Part shown: positions 35,165 through 43,880 of the stretch, piece by piece | How positions within the stretch are numbered: the stretch's first letter is position 1 | Layout: every line of letters starts with the position of its first letter | Assembly (NCBI RefSeq): GCF_020329505.1 | Contig: NZ_JAGKJJ010000037.1 | Location: forward strand, 1 to 44,064 | Direction of reading: 5' to 3' | DNA length: 44,064 nucleotides | Source of the DNA: Bradyrhizobium semiaridum | Lineage (GTDB): Bacteria; Pseudomonadota; Alphaproteobacteria; Rhizobiales; Xanthobacteraceae | Notes under the pieces: model-generated | What the model saw: the letters and a program-made list of their open reading frames with translations, nothing else | Databases searched by the model: none | Told to the model about the DNA's origin: nothing | Position numbers and translations under genes: made by a program

Positions 35165-36355
35165 ATGCGCCCGCTATTGATTCGCCTGTGCTCTGGATTC
35201 GTCGCGCTCGCGCTGACCGCGGGGGCGCCGTCTGTCTTGGCAGGCGAAGCAAGTGCATTGCCGCCGGGCGTCGCCAACGCGATGGCGCAGGCCTCGCCGG
35301 AGGCGATTGCCGATTATCGCCGCAAGCTCAGGGAATATCAGGAGGCGCGCGCCGCGTTCGACCAGGAGGCCAACGCCTACTGGAACGCGATCTCCGAGAA
35401 GCGGCGCGGCCGCAACGCCAAGCGCCGCGAGCGCATCCAGATCACGCTCGACGACTATGTGCTGGAACATCCGCCGCTCTACACCGGCCCGAAGCGGCCG
35501 GTGAATCCGGAGCCGGAGGAGACGCCGGAGCGGCCGCCGCGAAGGCCGATTCCGGTGGTCGCCGATTTCGTGCGCGCGGCGCAGGAGCTCTACCAGTTCA
35601 CGCCGCAGCGTCCGGCCACCGAGATCGAGTTCAAGCGCGCCTATGCGCGCTACGCGCTCGCCTCGGGCCTGACGCGCGAGCAGGCGGTGCGGGTCTATTC
35701 GTTCGAGACCGGCGGCACCGGCAGTTACGACGTGCAGTCGGGCATCGAGCATGGCGGCAAGCGCGCGATCTCGACCGCGATCGGCTACAACCAGCTGCTG
35801 ACCACCAACAGCGTCGAGCTGCTTGCCGAGCAGGGCCATGAACTGATCCGGGCGCTGGCCGAAAAGGTGGCGCAGACCTCGGGGCCGCAGCGCAAGCCGC
35901 TCGAACACAAGCTCGCCGTGCTGAAGCGCATGGTGGCGCATGCCAAGTCGGTGCCCGACACCTGGTCGGAGCACGAGAAGATCGGCAACACCGCGCAGGG
36001 CTGGGCCATGCACGCCATGGTGCTCGACATCGATGTCGGTCCGATGCTGCAGACCCACAAGCTGCTGACTTCGGTGATCTTCGCCCGCAACAAGGGCTAC
36101 AACCGGCCGCTGACCGCCGCCGAGCTCGAGATGATGAACCTGACCGGCGACGGCACCGGGCTCGATATGGTCACGATGCCGCAGGCGATGCGCGAGCAGG
36201 TGCCGACTGCGAACTTCTTCCAGCGTTCCGGCTACGAGCGCAACCCGGTCGCGATCCGCCACAACACCGTGGCGAAGCTATTGGCCGTGACCAATGAGCG
36301 GATGGACTTCAACAGCAACAAGCCCGGCGCGAGAGAACTCGCGACGGCGTTCTGA
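35165..36355 (+). CDS. Secreted protein resembling a lytic-transglycosylase fold
   Basis: A 396-residue protein with a signal peptide (residues 1-26, hydrophobic core ending VLA). A charged linker (about 40-130) with a Pro/Glu stretch (PEPEETPERPPRRP) is followed by a domain at 130-396 with helices around ASGLTREQAVRVYSFETGGTG and ISTAIGYNQLLTTNSVELLAEQG. The E181-T-GG pattern and the following GYNQLL resemble the Glu-Ser-Gly and GLMQ regions of lysozyme-fold transglycosylases, but the similarity is weak and the rest of the fold is not confirmed. GGGGG precedes ATG 35165. I do not recognise a named family. Confidence 0.8.
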   Translation: MRPLLIRLCSGFVALALTAGAPSVLAGEASALPPGVANAMAQASPEAIADYRRKLREYQEARAAFDQEANAYWNAISEKRRGRNAKRRERIQITLDDYVLEHPPLYTGPKRPVNPEPEETPERPPRRPIPVVADFVRAAQELYQFTPQRPATEIEFKRAYARYALASGLTREQAVRVYSFETGGTGSYDVQSGIEHGGKRAISTAIGYNQLLTTNSVELLAEQGHELIRALAEKVAQTSGPQRKPLEHKLAVLKRMVAHAKSVPDTWSEHEKIGNTAQGWAMHAMVLDIDVGPMLQTHKLLTSVIFARNKGYNRPLTAAELEMMNLTGDGTGLDMVTMPQAMREQVPTANFFQRSGYERNPVAIRHNTVAKLLAVTNERMDFNSNKPGARELATAF

Positions 36356-36425
36356 TCTCCCCGCGGCCGAAACGGCGCAGCGCCGGCTGGAGCATGACGG
36401 GATGAGCTGGAGCAGCAGTGACGTT

Positions 36426-36547
36426 CACCTCTCCCTTGGGAGAGGTCGGCGTGCAGCGCCGGGTGAGGGGTTACGGTCTCTCGTTGAAGCTGCGGCCCCT
36501 CACCCGATTTGCTGCGCAAATCGACCTCTCCCCGTCGGGGAGAGGTG
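36426..36547. repeat. Intergenic inverted repeat (cacctctccc type)
   Basis: The outer arms cacctctcccttgggagaggt (36426) and acctctccccgtcggggagaggtg (to 36547) form hairpins. Inner arms gggtgagggg and cccctcaccc pair exactly. It lies between convergent genes ending at 36355 and 36593 and may terminate transcription. Confidence 0.8.
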
Positions 36548-36592
36548 GACCGAATCCGCGGCCAGACCGATCCAACCTAACTCCATCCGGCT

Positions 36593-36937
36593 CTAATTCG
36601 ATCCGAACAGGAACTTGCCGTCGTCGCCGAGATACGGGGCAGAGCGCATGTAGAGCTGGCCGTTGTGGCCGATGAAGAACAGCGTCCCCTTCGGCACCTT
36701 CTTGGCACCCTTCAGCAGGGTGCCGGCATTGTTGGTGCCCATCTTGTAGGAGAGCGTCTTGCCGTCCTTGCCATAGGCGTAGCCCATGTCGGGCTTCAGC
36801 TCCCACGGCGTTGCGTCCTGCGCGCACGCCGATGTCGCCAGCCCGGCGACGGCCGCTGCGATCAAAAAGGTTCTGATCGAAAAGCCCTTGGTCGAAAAGC
36901 TCCTGGTCGAAAACGCCCAGTTCGAAACATGCGTCAT
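36593..36937 (-). CDS. Secreted protein with repeat-expanded N-terminus
   Basis: A 114-residue exported protein. Residues 1-24 are an unusual n-region made of five-residue repeats (WAFST, RSFST, KGFSI, RTFLI), leading into a signal-peptide core IRTFLIAAAVAGLATSACA with cleavage near ACA-Q. The mature part (WELKPDMGYAYGKDGKTLSY, TLFFIGHNGQLYMRSAPYLG) is beta-rich with no cysteine and no named family. GGAGG eight bases before ATG 36937 supports the full-length start. It is divergent from the secreted-protein gene at 37152. Confidence 0.75.
   Translation of the reverse strand: MTHVSNWAFSTRSFSTKGFSIRTFLIAAAVAGLATSACAQDATPWELKPDMGYAYGKDGKTLSYKMGTNNAGTLLKGAKKVPKGTLFFIGHNGQLYMRSAPYLGDDGKFLFGSN
36860..36934. 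repeat. 15-base tandem repeat at the start of the secreted-protein gene
   Basis: Five units of 15 bases (gatcaaaaaggttct, gatcgaaaagccctt, ggtcgaaaagctcct, ggtcgaaaacgccca, gttcgaaacatgcgt) run without gap. The period of 15 keeps the frame and encodes the five-residue repeats in the n-region. Confidence 0.85.
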
Positions 36938-37151
36938 GATCCATCCTCCCGGCGAACGAAAAAGAAAAATGCAGCCGCGTCAATGTCTTGAGCAGATCAC
37001 GAAGGTGGCTCGATCGTCAATACGACTAACCGGCGAGAGCTCACGGCATTCCGCGACTTTGTGATTTTCCGCACCGCGCATCGCGACTATGTTTCCATTT
37101 CCGTCTACAAGCACCACCTTGATTGCGAAGAAACTCCTGGGGAAGATTCGG

Positions 37152-37631
37152 ATGAACCACGTCATGAAGGTCGGTTTCGGTGTCGCGCTGTCGCTCATGA
37201 TGCTGGCTTCGGTCGCGCAAGCCGACGACTTCAAGCTCTCCAACAACCAGCGGATCTCCTGCAGCCGTGGCCTGTCGGCCGGCAAGCTCAACACCGCGAC
37301 CTGCAAGTCGTACGCTTACCTATTCAACGCAAAGACCTCGGAGTATTTCCGCTGCCAGGTGTCGCTGGCGCTGACGCGGGATAACAAGGAGGTCATCAAC
37401 GTCCAGGCCGACGGCGGCTGCACAAGGAAGGCGCGTATTTTCGATACCGACGGCAACTATTCGTTCGACGCCACCGAGACCGAGCCGCCGAACACAAACT
37501 CGTTCTTCGGCCCCGGCGGCTATGCGATCTGGGCCAGCGACAACACCAGCCAGAAGATCCGTGGCTGCATCACCATCTCGTCGGGTCTCGGCTCCGACAT
37601 CTCCAAGTGCCTCGACATGACATTCCAGTGA
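37152..37631 (+). CDS. Small secreted protein of unknown function
   Basis: A 159-residue exported protein. The signal peptide is at residues 1-24 (MNHVMKVGFGVALSLMMLASVAQA) and the mature part is rich in Cys, Asn and Ser with five cysteines, likely disulfide-bonded in the periplasm. Segments include LSNNQRISCSRGLSAGKL and FFGPGGYAIWASDNTSQ. No family can be named. GGGGAAG lies before ATG 37152. The open frame upstream to 37089 adds residues without a good start. A terminator follows the stop by about 50 bases. Confidence 0.78.
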   Translation: MNHVMKVGFGVALSLMMLASVAQADDFKLSNNQRISCSRGLSAGKLNTATCKSYAYLFNAKTSEYFRCQVSLALTRDNKEVINVQADGGCTRKARIFDTDGNYSFDATETEPPNTNSFFGPGGYAIWASDNTSQKIRGCITISSGLGSDISKCLDMTFQ

Positions 37632-37683
37632 CGGCGGGGCGCCTGATCGCTCCCGGCGAGGCGCTGCGAGCGATCGATAGCGC

Positions 37684-37710
37684 GGATGCGTCAGGCTGAC
37701 GCGTCCTTTT
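37684..37710 (+). terminator. Intrinsic terminator of the secreted-protein gene
   Basis: A 10-bp stem GGATGCGTCA / TGACGCGTCC with loop GGC and one G-T pair, followed directly by TTTT. It overlaps the stop codon of the convergent REC-EAL gene (37691-37693). Confidence 0.85.
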
Positions 37711-38908
37711 CCGCCGGCAATTGCAGGCGCGACCGCGCGAACTTCTTGACGCCCATCGGCTTGCCGAACAGGTAGCCTTGCACCAGATCGAAATCGAGGT
37801 CGTGCGCGGCAAGGAAGTCCGCGCGCGTCTCGATGCCCTGCGCAACGACGCGCGCGCCGTTGTCGTGGGCCAGTTCGACGATGCGGCGGCACACCGTCTG
37901 CTTCAGCCGCTGGTCCGCGCAGCCGGTGACGAACTGGTGGTCGACCTTCAACTCGACGAACGGGAAGTTCGGCAGTCCCAGCAGCGAGGGCCAGTTGGCG
38001 CCGACATTGTCGATCGAGATGGCGATGTTGTGCAGCCGCACGCGCCTTGCGACCTCGATCGCGAGGTCGAGATTGTCGATGATCTCGCCGCTGTCAATCT
38101 CGATCAGCAGGCCGGCAAAGGCAGGGTGATCCGGCACCTGGCGACACAGCGCATGCACCGCATCGGGGTCGGCAAGAAACGAGATCGGCAGGTTGATCGA
38201 GAGATCAACCGGCCCCTTCTGCTCGACGAGGTAGCGCCAATCCTCGACTGCGCGGCCGATCACGAACTCGGACAAGGCGTGAAAATGCGGGTCGCTCTCG
38301 TCCGGAATGAAGTAGGCCGGCGGCACCACGCCCCAGGCCGGATGCCGCATCCGGATCAGCGCCTCGGCGCCGTTCGGGGCCAGCGTCCGCAGATGAATCT
38401 TCTGCTGGTACCACAGTTCGAGCCAGCCGGCCTTCAGCGCTTCGGGGACGTCGACTGCGGGGCTCGGCGCCGGCTCGACCGGCATCAGCGATGCCAGGGT
38501 CTGGCGCAGCGTTCCGGCGCTGAACGGCGTCGGTAGCGCCGGCAGCATCGCGATGCCGTATTCGTCGCCGACCTGCCGGACCGCCTTGACGATGATCGAG
38601 TCCGGCTGCCCGATCACGAGGACCTTGCCGCCATAGTCATTTCTCACCAAAGTCTCGAGAATTTTACTGACTTCGATGCCGTCAACCGACACGCCGAGCA
38701 CCAGAAGATCGGGCCGTTCGGCCTCCAGCACGGCGTCGAGATCCGCGGCCTGACCGCACTCGCTGGTGATGAAACCGAGGTCCTCCAGCGCGTCGGCCAG
38801 GAAGGTGCGAAGGTGCTTTTTGCTGTCTGCAATGCATGCGCGAGGGATCAGCTTGCGATGTCCGAACCAGCCGGCGCGTGCGTGTCCAATGTGACTGATG
38901 TGATTCAT
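37691..38908 (-). CDS. REC-EAL domain protein with degenerate active sites
   Basis: A 405-residue protein with an N-terminal receiver-like domain (about 20-140) and a C-terminal EAL domain (about 160-400), the layout of cyclic-di-GMP phosphodiesterases. In the receiver the phospho-Asp position is G72 (LLVLGVSVDG) and the acidic pair is reduced to D28, so it cannot be phosphorylated normally. In the EAL domain E182 (EAL), N239, E270, D300, K321 and Q377 are kept. The second Asp of DDFG is N301 and the Glu of AEGVE is Q357, both metal- or base-site residues in active enzymes such as RocR. It is therefore probably a c-di-GMP binder or a scaffold rather than a hydrolase. ATG 38908 follows GGCGGGG. 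The in-frame ATG at 38950 is less likely. Confidence 0.9.
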   Translation of the reverse strand: MNHISHIGHARAGWFGHRKLIPRACIADSKKHLRTFLADALEDLGFITSECGQAADLDAVLEAERPDLLVLGVSVDGIEVSKILETLVRNDYGGKVLVIGQPDSIIVKAVRQVGDEYGIAMLPALPTPFSAGTLRQTLASLMPVEPAPSPAVDVPEALKAGWLELWYQQKIHLRTLAPNGAEALIRMRHPAWGVVPPAYFIPDESDPHFHALSEFVIGRAVEDWRYLVEQKGPVDLSINLPISFLADPDAVHALCRQVPDHPAFAGLLIEIDSGEIIDNLDLAIEVARRVRLHNIAISIDNVGANWPSLLGLPNFPFVELKVDHQFVTGCADQRLKQTVCRRIVELAHDNGARVVAQGIETRADFLAAHDLDFDLVQGYLFGKPMGVKKFARSRLQLPAEKDASA

Positions 38909-39223
38909 GCCCCGCCTTTTGTTGGAATTACCCCGGTGCAAGTCGTACAACTACGGGGTGGCGGCAATCATGGAAATTTCTGGGTTATACAGGCGTTGCC
39001 TCGCTAACCTTAAGGTCGCCAATTTTAATCAAAGTGCCGCCTGTGCAGTGCTTCATATCACTGTCACGCATGCAATAAATGCGTCATCTCGCGTTCATCG
39101 GTGCGATCGAGCTAAACTCCGATCGCTGCCGTCGGTGTATCATCGAGAGACGCGCGTTAATGACTGTGTTGTCGTGTCGATGACAGTGCGGATCTGCACC
39201 ATTGTCGGACAGCGAATCGCTGC
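38909..39223. other. Intergenic stretch between EAL and MFS genes
   Basis: 315 bases, visibly richer in A and T than the flanks (for example 38992-39090). It holds the upstream side of the REC-EAL gene and the downstream side of the MFS gene on the same strand. I see no gene, repeat or clear promoter consensus in it. Confidence 0.45.
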
Positions 39224-40456
39224 TCACGCCGCTTGTTCGCGCCGTCCATCCTTCGTCGTCATTGGCAGCGTTTCCGGCATCAGCATGCAGTAGGCGATCA
39301 GCCCGGCAGCGGCGATCGCTGCGAGGAACAGGAACGCCGCGCCGTAGCCTGCGTGGACGACGATAAAGCCGGCCACCGCGGCGCTCAGCGCGCCGCCGAT
39401 TGCCGTCGCGGTGGCGATCGCGCCCTGGCTGACATTGAAGTGCCCGGTGCCGTGCGTGAGGTCGGCGACCACGAGCGGAAACAGCGCGCCGAAGATGCCG
39501 GCGCCGATGCCGTCGAGCAATTGCACCGACACCAGCCAGTATGGATTGTCGGAGAGCGGATAGAGCGCGCCGCGGATCGCGAGCACGGCGAGCGCTGCCG
39601 CGAAGATCGGCTTGCGGCCCCAGACGTCGGCCTTGCGCCCGACCACGATCGCGACCGGCACCATCACGATCTGCGCCGCGATGATGCAGACCGACATCAG
39701 CGTGGTGCCGAGATTGCGGTTCACCAAGGCCAGCTTCTGTCCGACCAGCGGCAGCATCGCCGCATTGGCGAAATGAAAGATCACGGTGGCGCCGGCGAAA
39801 ATCAGCAGCGGCCGGCAGGTCAGCAGCACGCGAAAGCCGGAAGGCTTGACGTGTCGCGCGCCGTTCGGCTCCGCGACGTCGTCGAGACCGCGCGCGATCT
39901 GATGGTCGATGGCGCGGGCCGGGATCGCCAGCGTCGCCACGATGCTCGCGAGCGCCATCGCGGCGAGCAGCCAGAACACAACCACCGGTCCGAACCAATA
40001 GGCGGTGCCGCCGGCGACCGCCGCGGCCACGGCGTTGCCAGCATGGTTGAACGCCTCGTTGCGGCCGGTCCGCGCCGCGAACGCCTTGGGACCGACGATG
40101 CCGAGCGTCACGGCTGCGATCGCCGGCGCGAAGACGGAGCCCGCTGCGGCCGCAAGCGCCTGCGTCGCCGCGACCAGCGCAAAGCCGCCGAGCAGCGGCA
40201 GCACGAGGCAGGCGGCGGTGACGATCATGGCGGCGGCGATCATCAGTCCGCGCTTGGCATGGCTGCGGTCGATCAGGGCACCGGCCGGCGTTTGGGCCAG
40301 GATGCCGGCGATCGCGGCGATCGACATCACGGCGCCGATCGAGGCCGCGTCCCACCTCCGCTCGCTCAGCAGGTAGATCGCCAGATAGGGGCCGAGTCCG
40401 TCGCGGACGTCGGCGAGGAAGAAGTTCAGCGCGTCGAGCGATCGTTCAACAGTCAT
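39224..40456 (-). CDS. Major facilitator superfamily transporter
   Basis: A 410-residue inner-membrane transporter with about 12 hydrophobic helices. It starts MTVERSLDALNFFLADVRDG and carries the MFS loop motif as GALIDRSHAKRGLM between helices 2 and 3, with a second charged loop VVGRKADVWGRKPIF in the second half. ATG 40456 has only a weak ribosome-binding site. A longer open frame to 40555 adds a non-hydrophobic segment and is rejected. The substrate is unknown: no resistance or catabolic gene is adjacent. It is divergent from the TAXI receptor gene. Confidence 0.9.
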   Translation of the reverse strand: MTVERSLDALNFFLADVRDGLGPYLAIYLLSERRWDAASIGAVMSIAAIAGILAQTPAGALIDRSHAKRGLMIAAAMIVTAACLVLPLLGGFALVAATQALAAAAGSVFAPAIAAVTLGIVGPKAFAARTGRNEAFNHAGNAVAAAVAGGTAYWFGPVVVFWLLAAMALASIVATLAIPARAIDHQIARGLDDVAEPNGARHVKPSGFRVLLTCRPLLIFAGATVIFHFANAAMLPLVGQKLALVNRNLGTTLMSVCIIAAQIVMVPVAIVVGRKADVWGRKPIFAAALAVLAIRGALYPLSDNPYWLVSVQLLDGIGAGIFGALFPLVVADLTHGTGHFNVSQGAIATATAIGGALSAAVAGFIVVHAGYGAAFLFLAAIAAAGLIAYCMLMPETLPMTTKDGRREQAA

Positions 40457-40642
40457 TTCGGATGGCTGCAAGTGATACCTCGCCGCAAGGCTGCGCCCCT
40501 CAACCCGCCCGGAGGGCGAGAGTTCCCGCAGCCCCTCATCCGACGGTGCTGGCATACGGCCTTGCGCGGCCCATGCGTCGTTTGGATGGGTTGACCCCGA
40601 GGGAGCGTCCGGCCAATTTCCGGCCGGCTTAAGGGGAGAATA

Positions 40643-41596
40643 ATGCTCATGAATTGGAAATTGGTGGCGGCCGCGACCGTGGCAGCCAGCGTGCTGACCG
40701 CGCCCGTTGCGCGGGCCGAGCAGTTCATCAACGTGCTGACCGGCGGGACCTCCGGCGTCTACTATCCGCTCGGCGTCGCGATGGGGAAGATCTTCGGCGA
40801 CAAGATTCCCGGCGTGAAGACCCAGGTGCAGGCCACCAAGGCCTCGGTCGAGAACCTGGTGCTGCTGCAGCAGGGCCGCGGCGAGATCGCCTTCACGCTC
40901 GGCGATTCGCTGAAGGCCGCCTGGGAAGGCGATGCGGAAGCCGGCTTCAAGAACAAGCTCGACAAGCTGCGCACCATCGGAGCGATCTATCCGAACTACA
41001 TCCAGATCGTCGCCACCGCCGAGAGCGGCATCAAGACGCTCGCCGATCTCAAGGGCAAGAGCTTGTCGGTCGGTGCGCCGAAATCCGGCACCGAGCTCAA
41101 CTCGCGCGCGATCCTCGCGGCCGCGGGCATGAGCTACAAGGATCTCGGCAAGGTCGAGTATCTGCCGTTCGCCGAATCCGTCGACCTGATGAAGAACCGT
41201 CAGCTCAACGCCACGCTGCAGTCGGCCGGCCTCGGCGTCGCCTCGCTGAAGGATCTCTCGACCTCGACCGCGATCAGTGTGGTTGCGGTGCCGAAGGAGA
41301 CCGTCGACAAGATCGGTTCACCCTTCGTCTCGGTGATCATCCCGGCCAATACCTATACCGGCCAGGACAAGGACGTGCCGACCGCGGCGGTGGTGAACTA
41401 TCTCGTCACCTCCAGTGCGGTGCCGGATGAGCTCGCTTACCAGATGACCAAGCTGGTCTATGAATCGCTGCCCGAACTCGCCAACGCCCACGCCGCGGGC
41501 AAGGAGATCAAGCTCGAGGCCGCCGCGAATGGCAGCCCGGTTCCGCTGCATCCCGGCGCGATCCGCTATTACAAGGAAAAGGGCCTGATCAAGTAA
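40643..41596 (+). CDS. TAXI-family TRAP transporter solute receptor
   Basis: A 317-residue periplasmic receptor of the TAXI type, which feeds substrates (often amino acids or dicarboxylates) to a TRAP permease. Residues 1-25 are a signal peptide ending ARA. The mature N-terminus reads INVLTGGTSGVYYPLGVAMG, the TAXI hallmark, followed by TQVQATKASVENLVLLQQGRGEIAFTLGDS and KSLSVGAPKSGTELNSRAIL. AAGGGGAG precedes ATG 40643. It is the first gene of an operon with the fused permease and DUF1850, separated from the permease by a palindromic repeat. Confidence 0.95.
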   Translation: MLMNWKLVAAATVAASVLTAPVARAEQFINVLTGGTSGVYYPLGVAMGKIFGDKIPGVKTQVQATKASVENLVLLQQGRGEIAFTLGDSLKAAWEGDAEAGFKNKLDKLRTIGAIYPNYIQIVATAESGIKTLADLKGKSLSVGAPKSGTELNSRAILAAAGMSYKDLGKVEYLPFAESVDLMKNRQLNATLQSAGLGVASLKDLSTSTAISVVAVPKETVDKIGSPFVSVIIPANTYTGQDKDVPTAAVVNYLVTSSAVPDELAYQMTKLVYESLPELANAHAAGKEIKLEAAANGSPVPLHPGAIRYYKEKGLIK

Positions 41597-41616
41597 GGCC
41601 GGCTACGCTTGCAAGG

Positions 41617-41700
41617 TGTCATGGCCGGGCTTGACCCGGCCATCCATCCTTCTAAAGAGCTTTTCTCGATGGATGCGCGGGTCATGCCCGCGCATGACGT
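41617..41700. repeat. Intergenic palindromic repeat (atggccgggcttgacccggccat type)
   Basis: Two hairpins, tggccgggcttgacccggcca (from 41622) and atgcgcgggtcatgcccgcgcat (about 41674-41696), are joined by the pair atccatcc / atggatgc. It sits inside the TRAP operon between receptor and permease, where such elements can set relative transcript levels. Confidence 0.8.
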
Positions 41701-41768
41701 GCGGGGGATGCGGCCGAAGGCGCCATGCAGGTGCGATGGCGGCACGGGCACGGCGGGGGACTAATTCA

Positions 41769-43880
41769 ATGCAGCAGCAGGCCGAGGGCGCAGAGCAGCC
41801 CATCAAGGTTGAATTCGATAATTTCGAGCACGGCTTTCCGGAAGGGTTCGGACCGGGCGGCTGGGGGCATCTGGCCTATGCCGTCGGCCTCGTCTTCGCG
41901 GCGTTTCAGCTCTATGTCGCGGCGTTCAACTACCTGCCGAGCCAGGTGGTGCGCGGCGTCCATGTCGGCTTCCTGATCCTGTTGACCTTCGGCCTGATCG
42001 GCAACTTCACCGCCAAGACCGGTTTCGGCCGCGCGGTGAGCTGGCTGGTCGGCACCGCCGGCTTCCTCTGCGGGCTCTACCAGTGGATCTTCTACGCCGA
42101 CCTGATCGCGCGCGACGGCGATCCGACCCACACCGACCTTGCGGTCGGCACGCTGCTCGCGATCCTGATCTTCGAGGGCACGCGGCGGCTGATGGGCGCG
42201 GCGCTGCCGCTGATGTGCGGCGCCTGTCTGCTGTACTGGTTCTTCGGCCAGTATCTGCCGTCGCCGTTCAACCATCGCGGCTATGACTTCGACCAGATCG
42301 TCACCCATCTGTCGTTCGGTACCGAAGGCTTCTACGGCGTGCCGATCTACGTCTCGGCGACCTACATCTTCCTGTTCATCCTGTTCGGCTCGTTCCTCGA
42401 GCGCGCCGGCATGATCCAGCTGTTCACCGACGTCTCGCTCGGCCTGTTCGGCCGCACGCGCGGCGGCCCGGCCAAGGTCGCAGTGTTCGCCTCGGGCATG
42501 ATGGGCACGATCTCGGGCTCCGGCGTCGCCAACGTCGTCACGGTCGGCCAGTTCACGATTCCGCTGATGATCAAGTTCGGCTATCGCCGCGCCTTCGCGG
42601 CCGGCGTCGAGGCCACCGCATCGATGGGCGGCCAGATCATGCCGCCGGTGATGGGCGCAGTCGCCTTCATCATGGCCGAGACGCTCGGCGTACCCTATTC
42701 GGAGATCGTCAAGGCCGCGGTGATCCCGGCCGTCCTTTATTTCGCCTCGGCGTTCTGGATGGTGCATCTGGAGGCCGGCAAGCATGGCCTCGTCGGCATG
42801 AAGCGCTCGGAGATCCCGAGCGCGTGGAAGGCGCTGGTGGCGCGCTGGTACCTTGTGCTGCCGCTCGCCGCGCTGGTCTACATGCTGTTCGAAGGCTTCA
42901 CGCCGCTCTATGCCGGCAGCATCGGGCTGGCGCTGACCGTGGCGCTGATCCTCGGCGCCAGCATCACGCTCGGTTTCTCCAACACCGTGATCCGCTACAT
43001 CTTCTGGATCGGACTTGCGCTGGTGGTGGCAGCCGTCTCCCGCAAGGGGCTGGATATCGTTCAGGTCGGCGGCATCGTCGCCGGCCTGGTCGTGATTGCC
43101 GCGCTGACCCGGGGCGGCCGCGCCACGCTCAAAGCCTGCCGCGACTCGCTCGCCGACAGCGCCAAGTCGGCGCTGACCGTCGGCATGGCCTGCGCCATAG
43201 TCGGCACCATCATCGGCATGATGACCCAGACCGGCGTCGGCACCATCTTCGGCAGCTGGATCATCGGGCTCGGCGCCAAGAGCCTGTTCCTGGCGCTGAT
43301 CATGACCATGCTGCTGTCGATCCTGCTCGGCACCGGCATCCCGACGATCCCAACCTACATCATCACCGCGGCGCTGGCCGCGCCGGCGCTGGCAAAACTC
43401 GGCGTGCCCTTGATCGCGAGCCACATGTTCGCGTTCTACTACGGCATCATGGCCGACCTCTCGCCGCCGGTGGCGCTCGCCGCGCTGGCGGCCGCGCCGA
43501 TCGCCAAGGAGAACCCGGACAAGATCGGCTGGGAGGCGATGCGAATCGCGCTCGCCGGCTATGTCATCCCGTTCATCTTCGTCTACTCGCCGGCGCTGAT
43601 GCTGCAGAACGGCGACCCGATGCAGGCGCAGCTCGGCTTCTACGGCGCGGTGGCGCTGGCGACCTTCAAGGCGCTGGTCGCGATCGGATTGTTCGGCATC
43701 GTCGCGATCGGCTTTCTGTTCACGCGGCTGAGCTGGATCGAGATCGCGGTCGCGTTCGTGGCAGCGCTCTGCTTGCTCGGCGATTTCCGCTTCTCGGACA
43801 CCGCAGGCTTCACGCTGGCCGCGGCCGTCGTGCTCTGGCAGTGGCGGCAGCGCCCGCGCGATGCGGTGGCCGCGGCTTGA
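41769..43880 (+). CDS. TRAP transporter fused 4TM/12TM permease
   Basis: A 703-residue inner-membrane protein in which the small (DctQ, 4 helices) and large (DctM, 12 helices) TRAP subunits are fused. It has about 16-18 hydrophobic segments. Motifs of the large subunit include FLFILFGSFLERAGM, GMMGTISGSGVANVVTVGQF, GGQIMPPVMGAVAF, LLGTGIPTIPTYIITAALAA and GIMADLSPPVALAALAAAPIA. The start is ATG 41769 (MQQQAEGAEQP), which begins with the cytoplasmic n-region. An upstream in-frame ATG at 41616 runs through the palindromic repeat and is rejected. It couples uptake to the sodium or proton gradient using the TAXI receptor upstream. Confidence 0.95.
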   Translation: MQQQAEGAEQPIKVEFDNFEHGFPEGFGPGGWGHLAYAVGLVFAAFQLYVAAFNYLPSQVVRGVHVGFLILLTFGLIGNFTAKTGFGRAVSWLVGTAGFLCGLYQWIFYADLIARDGDPTHTDLAVGTLLAILIFEGTRRLMGAALPLMCGACLLYWFFGQYLPSPFNHRGYDFDQIVTHLSFGTEGFYGVPIYVSATYIFLFILFGSFLERAGMIQLFTDVSLGLFGRTRGGPAKVAVFASGMMGTISGSGVANVVTVGQFTIPLMIKFGYRRAFAAGVEATASMGGQIMPPVMGAVAFIMAETLGVPYSEIVKAAVIPAVLYFASAFWMVHLEAGKHGLVGMKRSEIPSAWKALVARWYLVLPLAALVYMLFEGFTPLYAGSIGLALTVALILGASITLGFSNTVIRYIFWIGLALVVAAVSRKGLDIVQVGGIVAGLVVIAALTRGGRATLKACRDSLADSAKSALTVGMACAIVGTIIGMMTQTGVGTIFGSWIIGLGAKSLFLALIMTMLLSILLGTGIPTIPTYIITAALAAPALAKLGVPLIASHMFAFYYGIMADLSPPVALAALAAAPIAKENPDKIGWEAMRIALAGYVIPFIFVYSPALMLQNGDPMQAQLGFYGAVALATFKALVAIGLFGIVAIGFLFTRLSWIEIAVAFVAALCLLGDFRFSDTAGFTLAAAVVLWQWRQRPRDAVAAA

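Noticed and set aside
40502..40526. Minus-strand GGAAC-N16-GGTT before the MFS gene as an EcfG promoter
   Set aside because: The -10 element has a mismatch and the site lies in GC-rich repeat-like sequence. The evidence is too weak to call it.
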